Source: Pisaster brevispinus
Lineage: Eukaryota; Echinodermata; Asteroidea; Forcipulatida; Asteriidae
Length of the DNA stretch: 64,000 nt
Direction of reading: 5' to 3'
NCBI GenBank assembly: GCA_023634235.1
Contig: JAMKCF010000004.1
Span: 8,408,702-8,472,701, forward strand
This document shows positions 50,901 to 62,900 of this stretch, one piece after another. The position numbers were made by a program, and so were the translations under genes. The notes beneath the pieces were generated by a model. It had not been told where the DNA came from. It saw only the letters and a program-made list of their open reading frames with translations, and made no database searches. How positions within the stretch are numbered: the stretch's first letter is position 1; the number at the start of each line of letters is the position of its first letter.

Positions 50901-53900
50901 CTACTGGCCGTAGCTGTAGCAGAAGTCTTTCGAATCAGAATTACCACGAATTGAATTGCATTAAATTACCGGGCGCCAATGTGCAGTAACCACTGTATTA
51001 TAAAGAGGGGCTGAGCCGCTCCAAGGTCAAATTCAGTTTTGTGATGCACTCTTTTTCCATTAATGTGAAGTCTCCAAAATCACGTTATATTGGTGTAAAA
51101 GCAACTGTGTTTGATACCCTTCAAGTGCGATTTTTGTCCCCAAAAAATGTTGAAACATCAAAAAATGTCCAATGATGTCATGTTTCAAATATTTGGCCCG
51201 TACGTTTTTGTACAGAGATTTTTTAGTTCATTCCTGAATTCTGATGATACTCAATCAAAACTGCATTAGATTTGACCTTTTGATTGGCACAAAAAAAAAC
51301 CCATATTTTTTTGTTGTACAGACCCATTTGTTTTATGTTCGATGACATCACATTTCAAATTTCGCTATGAAAGAGTATCAGATAAAACCACAGCCTACAC
51401 CATTTTAACACGAGGTAGAGACTTGTAACTTGTTCCCCACTTTCATTAGGACTCTAAGTATGAAAAAAATGAGTGCATTGCAAAACTGAATTTGACATTG
51501 AAGCCCCTCTTTAAGTGTTGTCCAAGTCCTGTGGAGAAATCAAAAGTTCCACAAGTGCCTATGACGGACCATCAACCTTTTTAAAGCAGATGAATCAACA
51601 AGGTAACCAAGCCATGTCCAGTGACAAGACACCATCAGATCTGTTTGAACCGTATATAATTGGCAGCGGGTACTGCAAACAATTTTAATTGTTGTAATCA
51701 TTGCAGTGGAAATATCAAGCACTGTTTATTTTGGTATAATAAAAATAATTTGTTCTTGTATAGCGAACACCCTTGTAGCTAGATCAAGGCGCTTTGACCT
51801 TTATCTCTGTTCATTGGACATGCTAGACCATTCCTCTAACTTTCTCAACTCCCTGGGGAGCATACAACCCCAAGCTGCTTAAATTAGCTCTAAGGGGGTC
51901 AACCCAACACAATACTGTCTCAGCCCTCACAGGTTCCCATTCATACACCTTGGTGAAGAGAAACAATTATGGTTAAGTGCCTTTGTATTAGCCTACCCTG
52001 ATGTTTGAGAACCACTATTTTTTGAGTCCTGAAAGAGAGAAAAAAACAAAAACACTGGCACCTTGTGATTGATTTTGTCTTACATTTTTGTTTCCCTGAC
52101 AGGATCCTGAAATAACGCGCTTTGATCCTAAGGCTGGACCAGCAGCTGGGGGAACTCGGATTCAGATCCTGGGCGAATACATGGATACTGGCAGAGACAT
52201 CAAAGCTATGATTGATGCGAACATATCATGTGACATAACAGTGTAAGGAACCAGCTTTGTGCATTCTGTTACAAAGAACCCATTTTATTGAATGAATTAG
52301 AGAGAGGTATAGATAAGTTGTTTGGGTACTTTGATGGAGATTTAACAGACTTATGGCGAAAAGTTGTTTTTTAAATTTTCTCACACGACGACATTAAATC
52401 CTTGAACTAATTGAAAGAATCTCTGTTAACAATCCTTTGTCAAGTCAGAGTTCCATTGTGGCAACGATATTTTCAAAGGAAAATGATAACTCAGGAAGCT
52501 CCAAAACATTCAAAACTTTATACCGCAGGGTGGGCACAGAATTTTTTCCTAAAATACCAGCGTGAGTGGTAAATACACTAATTGACTAGTCTCAAACACA
52601 AATTTGAAGTGTCTTTCTTGATACCTGGTCTGTGGCCCTCCAGTGGAGGGCAATGATAAATGACCACAGAGTCGTTTCGATCGTATCCAAAACCAAGTTC
52701 ACACTCTGGGTTTTTTCCCCATGCAGTGGAATAAAACATGGAATCGATACGTCTCTTCAGCATTGTGTTGCATCGATTGTCTCTTTTGAATCACTCCAAA
52801 GAGTGCAGTTTTCAAAACTTTCCCCCCTTGTTTTTTCCCCCGGCCCCCTGGGTAGAAGGTTGTGAAATCACAGCATTATGTGATGTTTTAAAAGTGGGGA
52901 TTCAGTGTCAAAGTCACTTTTGTGACGCACAAATTTTGCAAGAAACAGAGTCCTTGTGAAAGTGGTGGGGGGAATTAAAAGAGTCTCTAACCTCACCGTA
53001 AAACAACTTAAAATGACCATTTTATTTTACTCGAAATTTAGCCTTCGAGAAAGACTGTGTTGGGGTCGAAATGATAGGCCACTAATTTTTGTGAAATTTG
53101 TCAGCTGCAAAAATAAGCTTCAATAAACAATCTCCTTTTTTTCTTAAACAAAGTAACAATAACACACACATTGTGTGCTCAAGTGGAAATTCTACAGTGG
53201 GCAGAACTGGTCTCATCTCTGTGACATTTGATGGAGCGATGAGGAGTTCACAGGAAAGCTTCACCTATCAACTTAATCCAACAGTTTCTGGCATACAGCC
53301 CACAAAAAGTGTTAAATCGTAAGTTTCTCATGGAGTTTGGATGAGTATATTATTTCCGGTTAGTTTTCTGTAAATACACTCAAGTGTATTGTTTTGATTG
53401 AAAGCAGCAACAGAATGTTGATTTTGTGTCGGGGATTTTGTGCCTATTCAGGCTTGTTTTGATTTTCAGCAGTAAAAAAAAAAGAGGAAATGCTTGAACT
53501 GCTATTTTTTCTTTTCTTTTATGGAACTTGTTTTTTGTCCTGGATGATAAAGTTATCTTTAACAATGTTCAGTTATTCTGTCCTGAGTAAAACTTGCCCT
53601 CCCCTTAGTTTTCACTTGGTTTGCCCAACATAAAACAGCCAAGTTGTTATGTTTTTCCTGAATTGAGGATTGTTAGGGCTAGAGAATATATACTGGCAAC
53701 CAGTTCACGCCAATCTCAGGTAAGAAATAGTATTCTCATTTCAGCTTTCACTTGCTACATGTTGTTGAGAAAAATTTCTCTGGTAAGGGTCTATTTTCAA
53801 TGCAGTGGAGTTGCCTCCACCAAGCATTGCCACATGCGACGACAAGGCCCTTTAAATGCTGTCTCTTTTTATCTTGGCAGAGGTGGACGTTTGGTGAATG

Positions 53901-56900
53901 TGACGGGTGACCATTTTGGGCAGATTCAGGCGCCAAAGATCATAATGAGTGCAGATGGTGTCACTTTCAGTGAGGTATGTTGGTGATGGAGGTTGAGACT
54001 CGCGGGCATGATATTCTTCCTACTTAAGTCTAATTTCCGAGGGTTTTTTGCCCGTAGAATTTTTTTTTTTTAGTTTGATTGAATAGCCTGAAATTGCCAT
54101 TAAAGCTTGTATGTCTGCCCTTGCACTCCATACAGTATGGTTGATTAAAAACAGTCAATTTGGTTGCCAAAGGCAAAATTACATAGAATTAAAAATATTT
54201 AAAAAATTCACTTATCAGGCATCCTTGGTTTCAAAGCTAGAAATATATAATAATGAAAATAATCTAGATTGTTTTGTTTTCCCGATCGGTAGGCCTGCAC
54301 TGTAGAAACAGATACCTTGATGATGTGTACAACCCCCAATGTGAGCTCGCCGCTTAACATCTCAAGGAGGGCTGCAGGCACTGAGAATGAAGCTGCTGAA
54401 TTTACTGTGGGTTTCAGGCTGGCCAACTTATTCCTTGAGCCGGATGAGCTGGGCAGGTTCACCTACGTGGCAGACCCAGTATTTAACCGATTCGAAGGTG
54501 ACGATGGCATCCAGGACTTAGAGGGATCTAAACTACAAATAGCTGTTAGTTCCAACCTTTTTCATTTATTTTCATTTCATTGATGTTGTCAGTTTTAAAA
54601 CTGTTACATTTAAGAGGGGCTCCAAGCTCAAATTGAGTTTAGTGAACCGCTCATTTTCCAATAGATAGAGTGAGTGGCAATCTTTCCATCCCTTTTCCTC
54701 TAATTGATGCTATTGATAGCACTCCGCACTAATGACATCTTGTTCGCTCAAAATACTTGAATCTCAGAGTATTACTCGAGCACTAGCCCTTGGGCCATCA
54801 CCACATCGGCATGCCAGACAGCAGTAGTATAGTCAGAGCATGCAGGTAAAAAAGCTTGGACGCGCACGTATGACAGTGAAATTTGACTTGTTGCCTGAGA
54901 CCCGTGAATTGAGCTTCTATTTGCTATTGCATCCTTCCTAACTTCAGAAACACATAATTTTGCCTTGATCATACTTTCTCGCCAAAAAAATAATAAATTG
55001 ACATCTGCATCTTGAAATTTATTCCGTGAGTAAACCAACCAGCTCAGATCACCGATTTTTTAATCATGGAGGGTTTTTTTCCGGACCAACTTGAGACTTA
55101 AGAGATTTTTAGATGTAAGGAATGATCCCCGAGATCATTTTGGAAGTCCACATAGATAATGGGAGGATGTGGGGGCAGTTGTTCACCTCTACACCAAAGG
55201 GAGTCCAAATGTAGAACCAAGTGGAAACAAACGTACATGCAAGAGTTTGGAGGGCATAACTCTTTAAACAAACGCGGTTGGCCGGCTTACCATGGTTGCC
55301 CCATTTTTCGCTCATGTTTGGCAGATTCAAGAATTCAGACATAATGAGCATTTTTAACTAAAGTGGCCCAAACCAAGTTAGTATATCAGATCTGTCAAGA
55401 AACGTAGGTAGAGATGGAAAATTGGATTAGCTTCGTAAGCCTACACTACAGTGGAACTCTTATGCTACATGTGTACACCACCTGCACTGGACATGAAATT
55501 CAATCCAATGAGTAGAAGTACTAGTGTCAAAAACCTTTTTTTTTTTCTTCTTGGGAAGAAGGAGACACCCCCCGCCCCTCCCAACCACTGCGCGGTTGAT
55601 GGTTACTATTGTCAAGATGTGTATACCGATTAGCGCCACTGCTCACTGGGATTGTAACTAAATGGCTGCCCCACTTTTAAACACCTTGCTATGCACCTGA
55701 ACTTTTCGATCATGTTCGGCTACTCTTTATTTTTCATGTGAACTTTCCAATCTATTTTTTTAATGTGTAGGGGGAGAGACTGGATGATGCACTGACTGCA
55801 TCTGAGGTGAAAGTGTTTGTTGGTACTGAGACTTGTACCATAGATGTCTTGGCAAACTCCATCTTAACATGTAAACCACCTGCGAGTCAACCTCAACCCG
55901 TAGACATATTTGGAAAAGAAACCAGTAATTTACTACCAGCTGTATATGTGAGTCTCTTTCATTAGTCAATTTTAGACTTTTTTTCATCCTCTTTAACCAC
56001 TTACTGCTGGAAAACGTGTTTACAAACAAGATTTTTAGTGACGAGGAAATGGAAGTTGAATGGAAATGTTTAAAAAAAAACTGTCATGGGATGCCCACAG
56101 CCCAAGACCTATCTGTAGATACCGGTCGGTGTTTGTTAGTTTTAAGGACAATAGACTGTGCAAGTCCTGCATGTATTCGACCATTGGGACCCATTAAAGT
56201 GCGCAAGTTTATTTCCTTCATGCTTTAAAGCAATGCACATGGGACTTAAGTGGTACCCAAAATGTCAGAATACGCGTGAGACTTGCACGGTCTATTTGTT
56301 TTTATAAGATGAACTTTAATTATCTCTAGGTCCAATACGGTGTGGTGAATGTGGCGAGTGTTTTCATTGGCTACTTGAGATACACCACAGAAATTGAAAT
56401 TGGTCTGTACATTGGCATCGCTGCAGCAGTGCTACTTGTTCCAATCGCTGCAATTGCGATATTCCTGTGGCGCAAACTACGAGGTTCTCGGAAGGAGATC
56501 GGCGAGATTTTGCTTCAGATGGACGATCTAGAGAAAGGAATGGCTGAGGATCTTAGAATAGGTCAGTCTGTGCTGCTGGAGTAGTCAGAAGTTATGCCAA
56601 CTCTTATTTGTTTCGTTACATCTCAGAATTTAGCAACAGTTTTAAAGAATAAAGAAACTGGAGGTTTTTTTTTTTTCAGTTCATTAACCACTTTTTGGAG
56701 CATCTGGAGTAATCATTTTCCTTTGAAAACTTTGTTGACACAATGAAACCCTGACTTGACAAAGGAGGTACAACAAAGGTTTACGTAATAAGCACCCTGA
56801 TTTGTTGTCCTCTTGTGAGAAAGTTTGAGTTTGTGTCCACTGTAAATTGCAATAGTATGGTAGAGTCTCAGAACACGTACGTCCCATTGAGCCGGATACA

Positions 56901-59900
56901 ATCATGAACAATGGTGGCCTGTCCATTCTTATAAAGTCAAGAATTATACAATAACCCCCGGGCATTTAAAACGTCCGTTGTTAGCCAGTTTAGACAAATT
57001 GGCGTGTATACACACAGTCTTTTGCACGCAGAGTTGTGGGGACTTGCTATTGTTGTTCTATTATTCCCTTTTCTAAAGAATTACCTTGTGGGGACCCGGT
57101 TTGACAAAGAAAAACGTTGTGGGGACCTTTGTTCCATTGTGTAAAAGTCCCCACAACGGTGTGTGTGCTAACCCATATCATCTGACAGTTGGACATGTCA
57201 TAATGGTTGGTGTGTTTTTTTCTGCATGTTTTTATGCCCCGCCGGCGAAGCCGAAGGGGCATATAGTGTTTGCCTTGTCCTTCCGTGTGTGTATGTGAGT
57301 TTGTTTTCACATTCAAACCGGGGACCTATAACAAAAGAGGACAATAGGGTCCCCGGTTGGGTAAAGGTCCCCAGTTGGAAATTGTGTACAAAACCAATGG
57401 GAGCTGTTGCCAAAAAGTTAAAGTCCAAACAAAAGAGGGACAATAGGAGGTCCCCGATTGGAGGTGTTTACACACGTGTGTGTGTGTGTGTGTGTGTGTC
57501 TGCAATCATTGTCCGAGCAATATCTCAAGAAGGACTTGGCATATCAACTCCAAACTTGGTATGTGGATTGGTCTTGGGATCCCTGAGAAGCCTATTGTTT
57601 TTGGATGCCCTACAACAAATGTCAAGGTCATTATGGCTAAAACAAAAGAAATGTTGTCCGAGCGATAACTCAAGAAGGACTTGGTATATCAACTCCAAAC
57701 TTGGTTTGTGGATTGGTCTTGGGATCCCTCAGAAGCCTATTGTTTTTGGATGCCCTACAACAAATGTCAAAGTCATTATGGCTAAAACAAAAGAAATGTT
57801 GTCCGAGCTATAACTCAAGAAGGACTTGGCATATCAACTCCAAACTTGGTTTGTGGATTGGTCTTGGGATCCCTGAGAAGTGTTTTGTTTTTGGATGCCT
57901 TACAATAAATGTCAAGGTCATTATGGCTAAAACAAAAGAAATGTTATCCGAGCGGTAGGTAACTCAAGAAAGAGATTAATCTTAGCGGGGCATTTGTGTT
58001 TGTCAACACACCATTCTTGTTTTTTCTTCTTTTTTTTCGATTTCATAAAATAAACAAATCATGGACTTTCAGTGTGACCTTTGGCTCTGTCTTATAAACA
58101 GCCCTCATTTGTTTTTAAAAGTTGACATCTTATTTCAAACTCTACTATTCTGTGTCTTATTACAGCTTATGTTTTGAGTAATGTCATTTTTAATTTCCCA
58201 AATTTTAACTTAGTTATAGGGGGATATTACCCAACACTGGTTTGTTAGAAGCTCTGCAGAAAAATAAAGAAAACGAAAAGTTATACAGACATAGGCCCAC
58301 TACTTGGTTGGGATTCAATCCCAAGGCCCTTGCATTCTAGAGTAGATGTCTTAACCACTAGACCATAGTGCATGTCTAGTAGCAAGAGGTTCGAATCCTG
58401 CAATTGGCAGCGGGTACCCCAAACAATTTATTAGATGTAGTAAATTAGTTAGCCAGATATGTTCAGATATTTTATGAATACAAGTCTGCAAAAAGACGAG
58501 GACATCAGGAAAATATTGTAAGTATTTTTTTTTTATTCAAGAAAGGAGTGAATAAATCTTTGTTTTATTTATAATTTCTATTAATTTCTCCCCCCCCCCC
58601 CTGCAGCATTTGCTGAGCTACAGACTAATGTAACTGATCTGACCCATGACCTAGCTGGTACTGGTATGCCATTTGTCAGTCATCGACAGTACGCTACCAA
58701 TATGTTATTCACTGGTCTTGACATCCAACCTCTGACCTCTGATCCAGAGGTGAGTACAAATTCTTAAAATAAACTCATTAGTTCTATTTTTGTAATGTTT
58801 GTTGTTAAAGTCGGATAAAAATATTTGCATCTTGGAAACTAAAATTGTGAATGCTTTGTTGAAAAATAGTGAGTGCTATTTTAAACAGTTGTGATTGCAC
58901 AGGGAAAGGGTTAGTGATGTAAACAATTTCAAAGTTTTGATAACTATGCTTTGACCAAAGCGCATAACAAAAGAAAAGGATAAATTAAAACAAGCTAGAA
59001 CAAAACTTAGTTATCATTTTGATAACTATCCAAATGTTTGAATGACATTGCTCCACCTTATCTCTCTGATATGTTTCATCTTCGCCAAAGCAACCGTCAA
59101 GGACTCCGTTCTTCTTCCGACAGAACTCGGCTTAACACTCACAAGTCCAGATTATCTTATGGCAAACACGCCTTCTCACACTCTGCTGCTGAACTTTGGA
59201 ACAGCCTCCCAATTAGTGTCCGTGATTCTTCTTGTGTTGTTACATTTAAAAGTAAACTTAAAACTTATCTCTTTTCCTAAATAGTAGATTTAAGTTTTGT
59301 TCTAGCTTGTTTTAATTTATCCTTTTCTTTTGTTATGCGCTTTGATCATGTTTGGAAAAGCGCAGTATTATTATTATTATGCTTTGATGATTGCCTCCAA
59401 CAATACTGTTGTCCCTTTGTAGATGATACAACAGTTGGGTGTCAAGACATTGCTGTGAAAATTGTGAATCAAGTCAAAGTTTTCATCAGTTTTAAGCCTA
59501 TAGCCTAAAAGCACTTCCCCATTCTCAGCAAATTGTATAGAGATTTGTTATTGTTATAACTATTATTATTATGATCGTTATTATTTTCATTATGAAATAT
59601 GTATTCTTTAAAAATCAAGTGTTTTTTATGTCACTCTTTCTTATGTGTTTTTGTTTGTACGTAGAATCCTGAAGAGAGAACAGAGAGGGCCATGGTGCAG
59701 TTCAATAAACTACTTGTCAACAAAGCGTTCTTGCTAGCCTTCATTCAAGCCTTGGATGATGATAAAAAGATAACTGTTAAAGACAAGTAAGTCTCCATTG
59801 ACCTCTTGAACCGTGTCACACACAGCTTCATGCCTACCACGCTGGTCATTTTGGAGTCAATAGCAAGCAAGCATGTGAGCATAAAAAAGTGCACTATACT

Positions 59901-62900
59901 GTATACCTCACACAAACATTGACTAAAAACATGGCTCAAACAAGATTATTTGGGGTTGAGCAAAAACAAAAATTCTAGAGCAGGACTGCAACCTCCAGAT
60001 TAACAGGCTGGTGCTCTACCAACTGAGCTATCTAGCCCTTATATTAGCTTTGTTCGGGGGTGCCAGTCACAAGCCATTCGACCAAAAACTGCCATATAAC
60101 CAGGGATCAAACCCAAGTTTACGATACCATCTTGGAATACAACCTGGGAAGCAGCAGCAGAGGGATGTAATGATTCAAATATCAAGTATCAAACCACAAG
60201 GGAAAAAGACTGGGTACATTTTTAATACAAAGAAAAAAAAACACAAGGGGAAAAAAAGACTGGGTAAATTTTAAGTACAAAGAAAAATTTACTAGAGTGG
60301 GACTTGAACCTGCGACTTACAGTCCAGCACTTTACCAACTGAGCTATCTAGTTCTAATGTTGGCGGTCTCCCTATTTTGTCAATATGGCGATCGATATCA
60401 GTTACAAGTTGAAATGGCTTCTGACAGGCACCCTCGAACAAAGATAAATAGAATGTCAAACTTTAACCTAGATAGCCTCACATTACTGTGTAAAAGAAAT
60501 TCTGCAGACTGTATATGGAGGCTTAAAGGGCCTACAAACCGTCTGACAATTAAGCCCCGACAAGAAGCATTTTTGGCCATTGAGAAAATGGCGCTGACCT
60601 ATGATATAACACAGGTCATGCACCAGTTCACACAACCAACATTTTGTAAGTGGACATCTGTATGTAGTTTACCCATATGGATTTGGGCCCATGCTGGGAT
60701 GGCGTGGTTACATGGGATTTATAATGAGTGCCCCCTCTAGTTCTGCTGTAGAACTCTATGGGCTCAGAGCGAAGTGCCTGCAAACGTTGGATCTATTGCT
60801 ACTAAAATATTTTCACCGATATCCAATTGCACAACTTTATCTTTGTCAAACTTCAGGTCAACTATAGCATCCCTTCTGACGGTTGTAATGATGTTGGAGA
60901 ACAAATTGGGATATCTAACTGAGTAAGTTTGAAAGAAAAACTACAAAAGATATATCAGTGGCGGTGTTTCCATTAATTTAAACATTGTATATGGACTGTC
61001 ATTTGTAGGTGGGTATTAGTATTATTTTCTTCTGGTTTATGAAAACAATGTATTACTAGCCCAGGGGCTAAATTGCTACAGTTTTAATTTCACAATTTAA
61101 AAACAATACAATGCACATCAAATTACTACTTTGAAAATAGCTACGGATTTACACACTCAATAAAAACACATCCAGAAAATAAAAACATGGCACACATTTT
61201 AAAAAGAGAAATTTATACTCGGTTCAAAATACTGACAAAGTATGGTATCGGACTACTTTTTTATCTGAATGTTTTGCACTTAACTTCGGAAAGAAACATT
61301 AGCTGATATTGCACACTACAGCCTCGTGGCTTGGGTAACCACTGAATGAACACATCGGAATCTTTCCGCTTTGTTGAACAGTCTAACTTTCAGGTGGGGT
61401 TGAGAGGTGTCAGAGTGGAGGAGGTTCAATGCAATCAATCTCAAAACCCATTCTCTGTCACTCGGACGCACACAACAACTTCAAGTTCAAATTTGATATA
61501 TATGATAGAGAAAGTGCTATTCGATCCCTACCTCACTCGCATTTTAAATTATAGCCTTACAATTTAGGGTGGTTTTCTTTTACCACTTTTGGCTAGTCCA
61601 TATTCATGAACTTGCTTTTCATCTTTTTGTCGCTGTTATGTCTATGTTTTGTATTATTTTTATTTTAGAGTTAGAGTAGGTTCTTGGCTTGGCCTTGTGC
61701 CTTTAGTTTTATTTTAATCTTTGTTTCTTCATGTGTTTTATTATACTAATTCAAATCACATTTGTCCTCAGGCCGTGACTTTTAAAATGTTGTTAATAAA
61801 AGTAATTCACGCTGTTATTATTTGTTGCACTGTAAACTTTTGGAAGGTGTAATGGTTTTTTTTCTACACGTTATTGAGTATGTTTATGAGCTGAGATTTG
61901 AGCATTTGACAACATCAACAAAATCAAGAGACAAAGGAAATCCTTCAGTGATAGTAAAATTTATCAAATTTTTTGAACTTTCAGTTTCATTTAAACATTT
62001 AGAAAATTTCCACAAAACTTAAAGTTTTTTAATATAATTTTTTAACTGTTTAAACGTTTAAACACCACAGCACTAGTACAAACCTAGGATTGTTTTTTTA
62101 CACAGCAGGCCCTACAGACCCACATATGAAAAACAGAACCAACAATTGACTGTATTATTGACCCCATGAATTGCAGGGTTCGTTGTGGTGCAGTGGATGA
62201 CCCTGTCTGTCTGTTCAAGTGCTCCATCCAATGTATTTATGTTTGACCTGTGTGTTTTTTAATTTCAGCATCATGATAACGCTGATGTCAAATCAAGTAG
62301 GGGAAGCTGTAGATAATAACAGACCAAAGCAGCTTTTCAGAAGGTATGTAATTATTAGGAAATTGGGAATACAAATATTCTATTGCCCTCCCCCCCCCCC
62401 CCCTGTGCACAACGCACACCGCACTTCCGCACAATGCGCGTCTACCATTTCCACCCTTTTTGGAGTCAATTCTTTTCTGTACTGATGGATTAGGTTAAAT
62501 ATTTTTAAAGTTACTTGTGATAATGTTTTACCTTGAATGTGTCGCAACTAATTATTATTAATTGGTGTTAGTTGTTTGGAGATTTTTTATTTTTTATTTA
62601 TTTATTTATTTATTTATTTTTATTTTTTTTTTTTTTGGGGGGGAGGGGTAAAGGGATCGTTTCATTTCATATTTAGATTGATTTGTCACTTTTTAATGTT
62701 TTCTGTTTCAAAACCAGAACGGAGAGTATCGTTGAGAAGCTTCTGTCCAATTGGATTGCACTGTGTCTGTATGATCAACTTCAGGTAAAAACCTCAACAG
62801 CCTGTAGACCTTATGCAGGTGTGTCATTTGAGTAGGGCGCCCTCACCTAGAGGTCAAAAGGAGGTTGTTCATTGGCTAATCCTGTGTGCCGCGCGTACAA

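Noticed and set aside
57226..57813. 195-codon open frame on the + strand
   Set aside because: It is produced by the 145-bp tandem repeat in rotating frames and has no domain.
60297..60740. 147-codon + strand open frame between plexin exons 20 and 21
   Set aside because: It starts inside a SINE on the opposite strand, and the rest has no motif and is not in phase with the flanking exons.
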